A stretch of DNA of 64,000 nt from Prevotella sp. GTDB lineage: Bacteria > Bacteroidota > Bacteroidia > Bacteroidales > Bacteroidaceae. Under the pieces are notes generated by a model, which saw only the letters and a list, made by a program, of their open reading frames with translations, did no database searches and was not told the origin of the DNA. The position numbers were made by a program, and so were the translations under genes. Shown here one piece after another: positions 18,832 to 27,782 of the stretch. The stretch is from NCBI GenBank assembly GCA_017554385.1, contig JAFZIL010000014.1:1-64000 (forward strand), in the 5' to 3' direction. Numbering within the stretch: the stretch's first letter is position 1; every line of letters starts with the position of its first letter.

Positions 18832-20622
18832 ATGAAACGTTCATTGATTAGTCTTTTTCTTGTTATCTTTTCTATCTCGCAGGTCTCAGCCTACAAGAAA
18901 CAGTCGATAGACATTACTGTAAACGGGCAAAAGAGAAACATGGTGGTTTTCACTCCCAACACGCTAACAGCTAAATCACCGCTGTTCATCGTTACTCACG
19001 GTATGAACCAAAACCCTGAATACCAGTATGATTCTGATAAGATGTACGAGATGATTGACACGGCCAAGTTCGTGATTACCTACTTGCGCAGTGACGGCAA
19101 TATGTGGGACACCAGCGGCACCAAGGATCAGAACTTTGTCATTAAGACTATCGACGAGATGGCAACCCGATTCGACATCGACAAGAACCGCGTCTATTGG
19201 TCGGGCTTTTCAATGGGGTCGATGCTCATCCACCATTGCATTGCCAATATGCAGAACAGAATAGCTGCCTTTGCGCCGACCAGCGGCATTCAGTTCTCAG
19301 AGGAGCCTTGGAACAACTGTAAGAAGCCCGTCAACCTGCTGGAGGTCATAGCCTATGGCGATCAGACGTTCGGCTACGAGGAATACGGCATACATGCCTA
19401 CATAGAGAACTATGCTACGCACGACAAGCATACCCGCTACTCGAAGACCGTCGGCTACAAGCCTATCAGCAGCAGCTGGTTCAACGGTGACCTTGAGAAG
19501 TGGACGGGAGGAACCAATGGTGGTGAGGTGTGGCTCTACTCCTACAACAACGGTGGACACTGGCCTATGGATCTTAATCGGCATCTTATTTGGAACTTCT
19601 GCAAGCGCTTTACGCTGAATCAGCCCGTAGTGAACATTACCCAGCCCGCAGGCGAAACCACTCATGTCTATATGGCTCCGCAAGGTGAGGAGGTTTTTCC
19701 AGATATCACGTTGACTGCTACTGCAAAAGCCACTGGCGGACAGATAGTGAAGATGGATTTCTATGATGGTAAGACACTTGTGGATTCAAAGACGGCTCCT
19801 CCCTACACGGTGACGCTGACGGCACCCACAGCCGCTAAGCATAACCTACGCGTTGTGGCTACTGACAGCAACGGAAAGACAGGTGAGGCCTCATGCCTGG
19901 TCAACTACGTACAGTCTAAGACTTCGTATGCACTGTCCCAAACATTCAAAAACGAGGGTACGGTACCTCAGAACTGGTATGCAACCTATGGTCGCTCAAA
20001 GCGCGCGGGCGGAGGCTTGCCATATACTATCGGTGCTCGCATCCTGCGATTCACCAATTCTTCACGTGCCTTCGAATACGGACTTTTTGTTCAGAATCTT
20101 TTGACCAAGGAGAAGGCAGGATGGGCAAAGTTCGGTGAAAAGAATGCCCGTTCCTCTTTGACGCTGCACGCAGGACACTATGCTCTCAAGTACAAAGTGT
20201 GCAACTGGAATCAGCCCGAGTTCTCACCTGTGACCGTCGCCGTTGAGACCGTCGATGGCCAGGAAGTGGCATCCGAGACCTACACGCCCACCGTAAATAT
20301 AGGTGGCGATACAGGCAATAAATTCACGGGAGTAAACCTCCAGTCATTCGAGTTTGATGTTCCTGAGACGGGCGATTATGTTATTGTCTTCTATGCAGAC
20401 GGAGTGAAAGATTCTGACTTCGTACTGGGGCAAGTAACCCTCCAGGTCATGGAGTTCTCTGCCTCAGGTATCAAGGATTGCGAACTCAATAACGACTCGC
20501 GGAGGAGTGATAGCGGATGCTACAGCCTCAGCGGACAGAAGATTGAAGAAAACAAATTGTCGAATGGTCAACTGAAACCTGGAATATACATCATTGGTGG
20601 CCGTAAGGTTATCATCCAGTGA
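18832..20622 (+). CDS. Secreted alpha/beta-hydrolase esterase (PHB depolymerase/feruloyl esterase-like) with Ig-like and C-terminal domains
   Basis: A 596-residue protein whose start MKRSLISLFLVIFSISQVSA is a signal peptide, chosen over an upstream in-frame start that overlaps the promoter. The N-terminal half is an alpha/beta hydrolase with nucleophile elbow SGFSMGS (G-x-S-x-G) and a late His in NNGGHWP. This pattern is that of the polyhydroxybutyrate depolymerase/LpqC and feruloyl esterase group. A bacterial Ig-like segment follows (ITLTATAKATGG to LRVVATDSNG), then a jelly-roll-like region that may bind carbohydrate. The C-terminus ends CYSLSGQKIEENKL...GIYIIGGRKV, a secreted-protein tail. 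It probably removes acyl groups from plant polysaccharides; the substrate is inferred. Transcribed alone, with a terminator downstream. Confidence 0.85.
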   Translation: MKRSLISLFLVIFSISQVSAYKKQSIDITVNGQKRNMVVFTPNTLTAKSPLFIVTHGMNQNPEYQYDSDKMYEMIDTAKFVITYLRSDGNMWDTSGTKDQNFVIKTIDEMATRFDIDKNRVYWSGFSMGSMLIHHCIANMQNRIAAFAPTSGIQFSEEPWNNCKKPVNLLEVIAYGDQTFGYEEYGIHAYIENYATHDKHTRYSKTVGYKPISSSWFNGDLEKWTGGTNGGEVWLYSYNNGGHWPMDLNRHLIWNFCKRFTLNQPVVNITQPAGETTHVYMAPQGEEVFPDITLTATAKATGGQIVKMDFYDGKTLVDSKTAPPYTVTLTAPTAAKHNLRVVATDSNGKTGEASCLVNYVQSKTSYALSQTFKNEGTVPQNWYATYGRSKRAGGGLPYTIGARILRFTNSSRAFEYGLFVQNLLTKEKAGWAKFGEKNARSSLTLHAGHYALKYKVCNWNQPEFSPVTVAVETVDGQEVASETYTPTVNIGGDTGNKFTGVNLQSFEFDVPETGDYVIVFYADGVKDSDFVLGQVTLQVMEFSASGIKDCELNNDSRRSDSGCYSLSGQKIEENKLSNGQLKPGIYIIGGRKVIIQ

Positions 20623-20680
20623 GACAATCAAAATAAGCGTCTCTGGCTTGTCTTATTTTCGAGCTTTACGCACAGATAAA

Positions 20681-20722
20681 GGGGTTTCGCGTGTTTTACC
20701 ACTCGAAACCCCCATTTTTTTT
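20681..20722 (+). terminator. Intrinsic terminator after the esterase gene
   Basis: The stem ggggtttcg (20681-20689) pairs with cgaaacccc (20704-20712), followed by atttttttt. It lies 58 bp after the stop codon and is a clear rho-independent terminator for the plus strand. Confidence 0.85.
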
Positions 20723-21004
20723 CGCACCCCCAAGGAAATCGCCTGCTCGCTACACACCCGAAGGTGTCTCGACAGGCTGTTTACTCAGGCGCACGCACAC
20801 GTATAATAATGTATAAATTCAAGTTGTGGACAATGAAGGCTCTGATGGTGAGCAACGGAGCCTTCGTTGTCTACGAACGGAGCGTGCCATTTAGAATGAA
20901 TGGAACGGTCCGTTCAGAGCAAACGGCGTATGCCGTTGGAAATCAATGGAGTCTTTCTTCATTTTTTCTTTAATTCAAGTTTCGCCACTTCCGAAACTAT
21001 AATC
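20723..21004. other. Non-coding region rich in small inverted repeats
   Basis: No gene was found between the esterase terminator and the GH31-side palindrome. The region holds a hairpin with 13-bp arms and one mismatch (20830-20842 with 20858-20870), a palindrome around gaacggtccgttc near 20903-20915, and aacggcgtatgccgtt near 20922-20937. No T tract or promoter match accompanies them. They may be remnants of mobile repeats or structured RNA. Confidence 0.5.
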
Positions 21005-21228
21005 TTGAGTCCACTTTAAAAAGTCCACATACTGCCGCAACGGGAGGCGCAGCCACTCCCCTCCCTTCAAGGGGAGGGGTGGCCGAAGGCCGGGGTGGGG
21101 TCTGTAAACATCAGACAGCGAGGAATATACAGACCCCACCCCTGCCCCTCCCCGTGAAGGGAGGGGAGTGGCTGCGCACAGAGTCCTTCTCAGATTTCTC
21201 ATGTTCGGACTTTTTAAAGTGGGCTCAA
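21005..21228. repeat. 224-bp palindromic (MITE-like) element
   Basis: The outer arms ttgagtccactttaaaaagt (plus cc; 21005-21026) and the complement of 21207-21228 match at 21 of 22 bases. Inside lies a second, GC-rich set of arms: 21048-21109 (agccactcccctccc...ggggtggggtctgta) and 21129-21175 (cagaccccacccctg...ggggagtggctgcgc). It ends 3 bp from the GH31 stop codon. It contains no transposase, so it would be a non-autonomous element. The inner module recurs inside the VirE-like coding sequence at 63441-63492. Confidence 0.75.
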
Positions 21229-21231
21229 TCT

Positions 21232-24200
21232 TTATTTTTTCATCAATGACAGAAGGATGCTGACAGCCTTGCCGTTGTATGTCACCATTTTGCCTTCAGG
21301 ATTCTTGAGGTCGAGGGGCTTCGGATTGTCCTTCGTGATCAGCACCACATTGAAGCGTCGATTTTTCAGCATACCATTGAACTGTCCTTTGCGGGCACCG
21401 AAGGAAATGGTCTTCGTTGCATCGTCGTAGGTGATGTCGATGGTAGCATACTTGCCCTTCTCGTAGTTGTAGTTCGTGCCCTCGTCCTCATAGAGCTGGA
21501 ACTGTCCGTCCTGTCCGGCGTAGACGTAGAGGTTGATGAGTTCCGCGGGCTTCTCGTCGCTCCACTGCATCTCTGGTCCGAAGGGGATGATGCTGCCCTC
21601 GCGTACGAAGACCGGTATCTGCTCGTAAGGGGCGTCGACAATGATTCTTCGATTTGACAATTTGCTATTTACGATGTCTTCGCTGTCAATCACCTTTTCG
21701 CCTGTGTAGAGGTCGTACCAGCCACATTGCTTGGGGAAATAGACGCTGCGGTTGCGAGCCTTGTAGTAGCCCACGGGACAAGCCATCAGTGCAGGTCCCA
21801 GCATCCACTGGTTACCGATGTCCTCCACGTTGCTGTCACCACCAAAGTCCATGACCAGGGCACGCATCAGGGTGTAGTCCTTGAAGTGCGCCCATCCTGC
21901 GAGCGAATAGAGATATGGCATCAGCTGATAGCGCAGACGGTCGTAATAGACGAACGACTTGTAGGCAGGATGGTCATCGGGGGCAATGTTCCAGATTTCG
22001 CGCAGTGGCCACTGACCATGACTGCGGAACAGGGGGATGAATGTGCCAAACTGGTTCCAGCGTGTCTGCAGCTCGCGCCACTCCTTCAGGTCCTCGTTCT
22101 CCTGACCCGTGCGGTCATAGAGTTGCTGGGCTGCCACATAACGGCTCTCCACGCAGAAACCACCCTGATCCATGCCCCAGAACGGGATGCCCGACAGCGA
22201 GTAGTTCAGGCCTGCCGTCATCTGGGCACGCATGTCCTCCCAACGGGTGCCGATGTCGCCACTCCACGTGGCTGTGCTGTAGCGCTGCTCTCCGGCAAAG
22301 CCGCTGCGAGTAAGCAAAAACACGCGGGGCTCTGATAGGTTTGAGATTTGAGATTTGAGGTTTGAGGTTTGAGATTTCCAAGTGTTGCGCTGACCGTTAT
22401 AGATGGCATCGGCGTTGACCAATGAGTAGGCGTTGAAGTATTCGGTAGAGGTACCAAGGGCCGTGGGGCCACACAGGGCCTTGCGATACCACATTGGCGT
22501 ACAGTCGCGCACGTTCGGCTCTGAGGCATCCATCCACCAGGCATCGATATGTTTACTATTTGACGATTTACTATTTACGATTTTACCGGAGAGGCCAGTA
22601 TACAGTTTCTCGTCCATCTGCCTCCAGAACATTTTTCTTGCTTCGGGGTCGTAGGCATCATAGAAGCCGTTCTTGTAGCCGGGACCCACCCAGTCGTGGA
22701 TGTCGTCCGTAGGCGACTGGTTGTACATCCAGCCCCTTGCATCGAGTTCCTTGTAGTTGTCCGTATTCACGTAGAACTTAGGCCATACGCTGATCATGAA
22801 GCGTCCATGCATCTCATGTACATCGTCGAGCATTTGCTGCGGATCGGGATAGCGCGAAGCCTCGAACTCATGGCTGCCCCACTGGTCCTCGGGCCAGTAG
22901 TTCCAGTCCTGCACGATGTTGTCGATAGGAATCTGTCGCTTGCGAAACTCAGCCAGCGTCCCCACCAGCTCTTCCTGCGTCTTGTAGCGCTCGCGGCTCT
23001 GCCAGAAGCCCAATGCCCACTTCGGATAGAGCGAGGCCTTGCCCGTCAGGGTACGGTAACCGCTGATCACCTCGTCGAAGTTCTGTCCGGCAATGAAGTA
23101 GTAGTCCATATCCTGAGCCATCTCGCACCAGATGGTAAGGGCATTGCGGTCCGTCTCCGAACGCGGCTCAGCCACCCTCAGACCACAGTACGACTCGCCG
23201 CCGTCGGGCTGCCATTCAATGCGCAGGTGCGTGCGCTTATGAGGTTCCAGCCGTGCCTTGAACTTATAGGCATTAGGGTTCCATGCCGTGCGCCAGCGCT
23301 CTGGCACCACCTCCTTACCATCGATATAAACCTTGATATAGCCGGCATAGTAGAGGATGAACTGGTAGTCGTAGGTGTTCGTTACCGGGGCCTCGATGAA
23401 GCCTTCGTACACCACATTGGCCCCAGCCAGCGAAAAGCCCTGTGGCAGGTTCTTGATGCCGCCGTTGTCGGTCTTCAAGGCAATCTCCGACTTCGCAGGC
23501 GTACCATATTCATAATAGATGGAGTCCTCGTCGCGCACCAGCTTACGTCCGTTACGGTCAACGTATGTGCCCGTCAGGTGACCTACACGGCCCTGCTTGT
23601 CGTAGAGCTTGAAGGCACGGTTCAGCTGCAGGTAGTCCTTCGGATTGCCGAAGCGGCAGTAGCTGTAGGCATCCCACAACAGACCGTAGCATTTGTTCGT
23701 CGTCCTGTTCGTGGAGAGCACGAAGGGGATGCTCACTTTGGTGTTATACTGGAACAGGTCCTCGTTCTTACCACGCATATTGAACTCCTCCGACTGGTGC
23801 TGTCCCAGACCATAGTACTGCTGGAAACCCAGATTATTCTCAAATGTCAGCTGCCACGACAGACCATGCTTCTGCTCCTCAGGCACAGTATAACCCGTCT
23901 TTATTCCCAGCTCGCGCTCAGGCACGGTGAAGTCCCAGAACTGCTTGCCCGTCAACACTTCAGTATAACGGTCATTCTCCGGAATGTCCTCTTTCTTACG
24001 TTCTGGAACCTCCTTGGCCAGCGCGATGCCCTTGCTGTCGAAGTATTCGATGTGACCCGTTTTCTTGTCGACCACAGCCTTCACGTTCTTGGCTATCACG
24101 CTCACCTGTCCATCTGTTTCCTCAATGCTGTAGCTGCCCTTGGCGGGCGCCTGCTGCGGAACAATCATCAGGCTCTGCGGCTTCACGGGCAGTTCGTCCT

Positions 24201-24387
24201 TCGACGTGGCTCGCACGCGGATGATGTTGTCGTTTATCACCTCCAGGCGAATCACCTTGGCCTCGCCGCCATCAGGACGGATGGTCACGATGTTTCCCGC
24301 CGTCTCAATGTCGGCTGCTTGGGTGGTTAAGACACTGCACAGGAATACTCCTGCTATGAATGGCTTGATACGTTTCATATTCTTCAT
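21232..24387 (-). CDS. GH31 family glycosidase with PA14 domain
   Basis: A secreted or periplasmic glycoside hydrolase of family 31 (alpha-glucosidase or alpha-xylosidase type), 1051 residues. The start chosen is MKNMKRIKPFIAGVFLCSVL, a signal peptide; an earlier start would run into a tRNA gene. The N-terminal beta domain is followed by a PA14 insert (about residues 290-415: GFIEAPVTNTYDYQFIL, YYAGYIKVYIDG). The TIM barrel carries the nucleophile motif HIDAWWMDASEPN and the acid/base region WGMDQGGF. Three in-frame short-repeat inserts interrupt it (IVNSKSSNSK just before the nucleophile motif; SQTSNLKSQISNL; IDSEDIVNSKLSN). The substrate is uncertain; PA14 and the neighbouring esterase suggest plant polysaccharide such as xyloglucan. 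Confidence 0.92.
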   Translation of the reverse strand: MKNMKRIKPFIAGVFLCSVLTTQAADIETAGNIVTIRPDGGEAKVIRLEVINDNIIRVRATSKDELPVKPQSLMIVPQQAPAKGSYSIEETDGQVSVIAKNVKAVVDKKTGHIEYFDSKGIALAKEVPERKKEDIPENDRYTEVLTGKQFWDFTVPERELGIKTGYTVPEEQKHGLSWQLTFENNLGFQQYYGLGQHQSEEFNMRGKNEDLFQYNTKVSIPFVLSTNRTTNKCYGLLWDAYSYCRFGNPKDYLQLNRAFKLYDKQGRVGHLTGTYVDRNGRKLVRDEDSIYYEYGTPAKSEIALKTDNGGIKNLPQGFSLAGANVVYEGFIEAPVTNTYDYQFILYYAGYIKVYIDGKEVVPERWRTAWNPNAYKFKARLEPHKRTHLRIEWQPDGGESYCGLRVAEPRSETDRNALTIWCEMAQDMDYYFIAGQNFDEVISGYRTLTGKASLYPKWALGFWQSRERYKTQEELVGTLAEFRKRQIPIDNIVQDWNYWPEDQWGSHEFEASRYPDPQQMLDDVHEMHGRFMISVWPKFYVNTDNYKELDARGWMYNQSPTDDIHDWVGPGYKNGFYDAYDPEARKMFWRQMDEKLYTGLSGKIVNSKSSNSKHIDAWWMDASEPNVRDCTPMWYRKALCGPTALGTSTEYFNAYSLVNADAIYNGQRNTWKSQTSNLKSQISNLSEPRVFLLTRSGFAGEQRYSTATWSGDIGTRWEDMRAQMTAGLNYSLSGIPFWGMDQGGFCVESRYVAAQQLYDRTGQENEDLKEWRELQTRWNQFGTFIPLFRSHGQWPLREIWNIAPDDHPAYKSFVYYDRLRYQLMPYLYSLAGWAHFKDYTLMRALVMDFGGDSNVEDIGNQWMLGPALMACPVGYYKARNRSVYFPKQCGWYDLYTGEKVIDSEDIVNSKLSNRRIIVDAPYEQIPVFVREGSIIPFGPEMQWSDEKPAELINLYVYAGQDGQFQLYEDEGTNYNYEKGKYATIDITYDDATKTISFGARKGQFNGMLKNRRFNVVLITKDNPKPLDLKNPEGKMVTYNGKAVSILLSLMKK
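21650..21675. repeat. In-frame 7-bp-type repeat in the GH31 gene (C-terminal)
   Basis: Degenerate copies of cgatttgacaatttgctatt-type heptamers encode DIVNSKLSNR in the C-terminal beta domain. The words match those in the ffh leader (6338-6372). Confidence 0.65.
22339..22378. repeat. In-frame heptamer array in the GH31 gene
   Basis: Five to six tandem copies of gatttga/ggtttga lie in the coding sequence and, in the gene's frame, encode SQTSNLKSQISNL. In the opposite orientation every unit would contain TGA. The same array, in the stop-containing orientation, ends maeB at 52231-52263. Confidence 0.8.
22552..22583. repeat. In-frame repeat beside the GH31 catalytic motif
   Basis: Copies of a tttacgat/tttgacga word encode IVNSKSSNSK directly before HIDAWWMDASEPN, which carries the catalytic nucleophile. 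The insert would sit at the end of a barrel strand loop, very close to the active site. Confidence 0.7.
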
Positions 24388-24445
24388 CTCAACACTTACA
24401 ATGAAAAGTGGCAGGCTTTTCGACCTGCCACTTTCTAATGCTTTG

Positions 24446-24518
24446 TACACCCGCAGGGGCTCGAACCCTGGACACCCTGATTAAGAGTCAGGTGCTCTAC
24501 CAACTGAGCTACGGGTGC
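24446..24518 (-). tRNA. tRNA-Lys (CTT)
   Basis: A 73-nt cloverleaf: acceptor GCACCCG/CGGGTGT (the first pair is G-U), D-arm AGCTCAGTTGGTAGAGC, anticodon stem CCTGA/TCAGG with loop CTCTTAA (anticodon CTT), and T-arm with GGTTCGAGCCC. The 3' CCA is not encoded. It is identical to the copy at 24549-24621. Confidence 0.95.
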
Positions 24519-24548
24519 AACACTTGCTTAACAATCTTTTGACCTTTG

Positions 24549-24621
24549 TACACCCGCAGGGGCTCGAACCCTGGACACCCTGATTAAGAGTCAGGTGCTC
24601 TACCAACTGAGCTACGGGTGC
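24549..24621 (-). tRNA. tRNA-Lys (CTT), second copy
   Basis: Identical in all 73 bases to the copy at 24446-24518, with a 30-bp spacer. Both are probably transcribed together from the promoter just upstream at 24644-24675. Confidence 0.95.
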
Positions 24622-24643
24622 AACGTTTTTCGTTTTGCGGGTG

Positions 24644-24675
24644 CAAAGGTAGACATTTTATTTCAATCTGCCAAA
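24644..24675 (-). promoter_or_regulatory. Promoter of the tRNA-Lys pair
   Basis: Minus-strand TTTG (24672-24675), a 20-bp gap and TACCTTTG (24644-24651). The first tRNA begins 23 bp downstream of the -7 box. Confidence 0.85.
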
Positions 24676-24772
24676 TTTTTCCTCATGTTTTTTCTTCTGT
24701 TACCATAGAAATGGGGTGTTATAGGCATACAATGAAGTATTTTGCATGAAGAACGATGGCTTTTTCCTGCGG

Positions 24773-25483
24773 TTATACCAGTGTGTGGCTATCAAGATAC
24801 TTGACCACGGGGTCTTTGAAATTGTCGGAGATAGGGATGTACTGGTTGTTGACGATGATGCGCAGATGATCGACAGCACCGACTTTTGTCATGTGCACGA
24901 TATATGACCGATGGGTGCGGAGGAACTCTGGCTGGGGGAGATACTCTTCCAGTTTTTTCATGCTCATGAGCGACATGTATTTCTCGCCCGTATCGAGATA
25001 GATGCGAACGTAGTCCTTCAGCCCTTCAATGTAGAGAATCTGGTCGAGCGTGATGCGTATCAGCTTGTAGTCGCTCTTCACGAACATGAAACGGTCGCGG
25101 GTGTAGGTGTCGCGTTTCTCGGCAATGGTAAACCATTCAAGTGCTTTGTCCGTTGCACGCAGGAAGTCCTGATAGCTGATGGGTTTAAGCAGGTAGTCGA
25201 GAGCGGAGACACGGAAACCCTCGACAGCATACTGGGGGAAGGCCGTAGTGAAGATAATCTTGGTGTCCTTAGGCAGGATCTTCGCAAACTCGATGCCAGA
25301 GAGTTCGGGCATCTGGATGTCGAGGAAGAGCAGCTGGATTGGTTGCTCGCGCAGGTCGCGCATGGCCGTTACGGCACTATTGTAGACACCTTGCAACTCT
25401 AAGTAGGGCGTCTTCTTGACATAGCTCTCGAGCAGTTGGGCTGCCAAGGGTTCGTCGTCGATGATGGAACAGGATATTGTCAT
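24773..25483 (-). CDS. LytTR-family response regulator
   Basis: A 236-residue response regulator. The receiver domain starts ISCSIIDDEPLA and has the phosphoacceptor Asp55 in LLFLDIQMPE, the conserved Thr (IIFTTAF) and Lys (YLLKPI). The C-terminal LytTR DNA-binding domain carries DYKLIRITLDQILYIEGLKDY and FLRTHRSYIVH. The start at 25483 is favoured because its ATG overlaps the TGA of the upstream kinase gene (ATGA). It is the last gene of the efflux operon, so it most likely controls that operon or the envelope stress it answers. Confidence 0.95.
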   Translation of the reverse strand: MTISCSIIDDEPLAAQLLESYVKKTPYLELQGVYNSAVTAMRDLREQPIQLLFLDIQMPELSGIEFAKILPKDTKIIFTTAFPQYAVEGFRVSALDYLLKPISYQDFLRATDKALEWFTIAEKRDTYTRDRFMFVKSDYKLIRITLDQILYIEGLKDYVRIYLDTGEKYMSLMSMKKLEEYLPQPEFLRTHRSYIVHMTKVGAVDHLRIIVNNQYIPISDNFKDPVVKYLDSHTLV

Positions 25484-26517
25484 GTTGTGATATGTATGTG
25501 TGAATAGTAGCTTTGACCATCGTCGTTGACGCCACGTTCCCAGGTGTATCGTCCAGGATAGCATAGGTCGAGGCGTCGCTGTACTTGCTGTAGGCCTACA
25601 CCATGACCGCTGCGGTCTTGTTCGGACTTCGGGTGGTTGGAATTCTCAATCTCGCAAGTGATAAGTCGTCCGTCGGTATTCAGGCGTATGTGGACGAAGC
25701 TTTTCTCAGTAGGGCTGATGCCGTGTTTGAAGGCATTCTCGATAAGCGAGATGAAGAGCAGGGGCGCTACAGACGGTTTTGAGAGGTGGGAGGAGGTGGC
25801 CTCGAAGGTGACGTCAACGCTTTGTGGCAGACGTATCTTCATCAGGTTGACGTAGTTCTCGAGGAACTCCACTTCGTCGCCCCATTCTACGTTCTCATGC
25901 TGATTGTCATAGAGCATGTGGCGCAGCATCTTTGACAATTGCTCGATGGCTTGCTGGGCTTTGTCGCTGTCGAAAGCGGTCAGGGCATAGATGTTGTTCA
26001 GCGTGTTCAGCAGGAAGTGGGGACTAATCTGGTTGCGCAGGTTGCGCAGTTCGGCTTCGGTACGTGCTGTCTCGGCTTCGAGTCGTGCCTCTTCCGACTT
26101 GTGCCAGCGCAATGACAGATGGATGGTCGTGGCGATGGCAGCTGAGAGGATAAGGTTGAAGATGTCGCGCAGGATGATGAGCACGTTCTGGAGCATCGTC
26201 ATAGAAGGAAGGCTGTTGCCCGGCATCTCGAAGAGCTCATGGGAATAGGCCATCCAGAAGTGGACAGCAATGCCCAACCCGATGCAGAGCGTAGCATTGA
26301 TGAGCCAGAAATACTTCTTTTCGCCTTTGACAAAGAGTCTTGGCGTAAGCAACAGGTAGTTCAGATAGAACACCAGCATCATTGTCAGTGGTGACACGCT
26401 CACCATCAGGTATTGGCTGAGGCTCACGCCGTTGCCGTGGTACATGAACGACAAAGGCGCGAGGAACAGCAGTGCCCAGACGGCAATGTGAAGCAATATC
26501 TCTGTCTGACGGTTCAT
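25480..26517 (-). CDS. LytS/YehU-type sensor histidine kinase
   Basis: A 345-residue membrane histidine kinase. Four hydrophobic segments occupy about residues 8-135 (for example LMVSVSPLTMMLVFYLNYLL). A coiled linker (SEEARLEAETARTEAELRNL) leads to the His_kinase domain with His167 in NQISPHFLLNTLNN. The ATP-binding domain has LIENAFKHG and a glycine-rich GHGVGLQQVQRRL. There is no large periplasmic sensor domain, so sensing is probably within the membrane. It pairs with the overlapping LytTR regulator and lies 18 bp after the MacB-like permease gene. Confidence 0.94.
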   Translation of the reverse strand: MNRQTEILLHIAVWALLFLAPLSFMYHGNGVSLSQYLMVSVSPLTMMLVFYLNYLLLTPRLFVKGEKKYFWLINATLCIGLGIAVHFWMAYSHELFEMPGNSLPSMTMLQNVLIILRDIFNLILSAAIATTIHLSLRWHKSEEARLEAETARTEAELRNLRNQISPHFLLNTLNNIYALTAFDSDKAQQAIEQLSKMLRHMLYDNQHENVEWGDEVEFLENYVNLMKIRLPQSVDVTFEATSSHLSKPSVAPLLFISLIENAFKHGISPTEKSFVHIRLNTDGRLITCEIENSNHPKSEQDRSGHGVGLQQVQRRLDLCYPGRYTWERGVNDDGQSYYSHIHITT

Positions 26518-26535
26518 AACTCCTTAATACCTTAA

Positions 26536-27750
26536 CTACTCATGTCGGATAGCTTCGATGGGATCCATGTTGGCAGCTTTCTGTGCAGGAATGTAGCCGA
26601 AGAGGATGCCTATGCATACACAGACGAGGAACGAAACGTAGATGCTCCAGGCAGGCACGCTGCTGGGCATGCCGAATATAGGCAAGAAGGAGCTGGCTCC
26701 ACATCCTACTAAAATGCCAAGCAATCCTCCTGTGACGCTTATGAGCACCGACTCGATGAGGAACTGCAGGGAGATGACCGGTCCTGTAGCACCCACGGCC
26801 ATACGAAGGCCTATCTCCTTGGTGCGCTCGGTGACGCTGACCAGCATGATGTTCATAATACCGATACCTGCTACGAGCAGTGAGAAAGCTGCTGCTACTA
26901 CGAGAATCAGCGTCACGGTGTCCATCGTCGACGACATTGTTTCCATCATCTCGGCCTGTGAGCGGATGGTGAAGTCATCGTCGGCCTCGCCCTTCAGCTT
27001 GTGGTTGTCGCGAAGTATCTGGGTCAGCTCCTCGATAGCGGCATCGCTCAACTCCTCGGTTACGGCCGAGCAGACGATGCTTGAGAAGAACGTCTGTGCA
27101 GCAATACGCTTCATCACCGTGGTGTAAGGAGCAATGATCACGTTGTCCTGATCCATGCCCCACGAGTTGTAGCCCTTGGACTTCAGAACACCGATGACGC
27201 GCATGGGGATGGACTTGAATCGTACCGTTTTGCCAATAGGATCGGTATTGCCAAAGAGTTCCTTGACGATGGTGGCTCCTATCACACATACTTTTGCTGC
27301 CTTCTTGATGTCCTCCTCGTTGAAACATTCGCCTTCCTCAACATCCCATTGCTTGATGTCGAGATAGTCGACCGACTCGCCGTACATCGACGTGTTGGTG
27401 TTATTATTGCCGTAGATAACCTGTCCGCTGGAGGTCACCTCGGGTGACACCTTCGTTACAAACTTCTTCTCGCGTAGGATGCGCTCGTAATCGGCCATCT
27501 TCAGCGTCTGCATCGATGACGGGTCTTGGCGCACGCCGCCACGCATGTCGGCACCGGGACGTATGGTCAGCAGGTTGGTACCCATGGTCGAGAGTTCTTG
27601 GCGGATGCTCTCTTTAGAGCCTTGGCCTATCGACATCATGATGATGACGGCAGCCACGCCGATGATGATACCCAGCATCGACAGGAACGACCGCATCTTG
27701 TTGTTGGCAACGGCCTTCAGGCTTACTTTGAATAGATTTAATATGTTCAT
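26536..27750 (-). CDS. MacB-like ABC transporter permease
   Basis: A 404-residue inner-membrane permease. It has one N-terminal membrane segment (SFLSMLGIIIGVAAVIIMMS), a large periplasmic MacB-type domain (about 50-270) and three C-terminal segments of the FtsX fold (LILVVAAAFSLLVAGIGIMN and so on). In this split MacB the ATPase is the preceding gene. With the membrane-fusion protein and TolC-like gene it should form a tripartite mechanotransmitting pump that expels drugs, peptides or lipids from the periplasm; the actual substrate is not visible. Confidence 0.93.
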   Translation of the reverse strand: MNILNLFKVSLKAVANNKMRSFLSMLGIIIGVAAVIIMMSIGQGSKESIRQELSTMGTNLLTIRPGADMRGGVRQDPSSMQTLKMADYERILREKKFVTKVSPEVTSSGQVIYGNNNTNTSMYGESVDYLDIKQWDVEEGECFNEEDIKKAAKVCVIGATIVKELFGNTDPIGKTVRFKSIPMRVIGVLKSKGYNSWGMDQDNVIIAPYTTVMKRIAAQTFFSSIVCSAVTEELSDAAIEELTQILRDNHKLKGEADDDFTIRSQAEMMETMSSTMDTVTLILVVAAAFSLLVAGIGIMNIMLVSVTERTKEIGLRMAVGATGPVISLQFLIESVLISVTGGLLGILVGCGASSFLPIFGMPSSVPAWSIYVSFLVCVCIGILFGYIPAQKAANMDPIEAIRHE

Positions 27751-27782
27751 TTTAAGTGAAAAGTGAATAGTGCATTTTTACC

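Noticed and set aside
21005..21228. The palindrome as a simple GH31 terminator
   Set aside because: It lacks a U tract and is far larger than a terminator; its modules recur elsewhere. It might still terminate transcription as a side effect.
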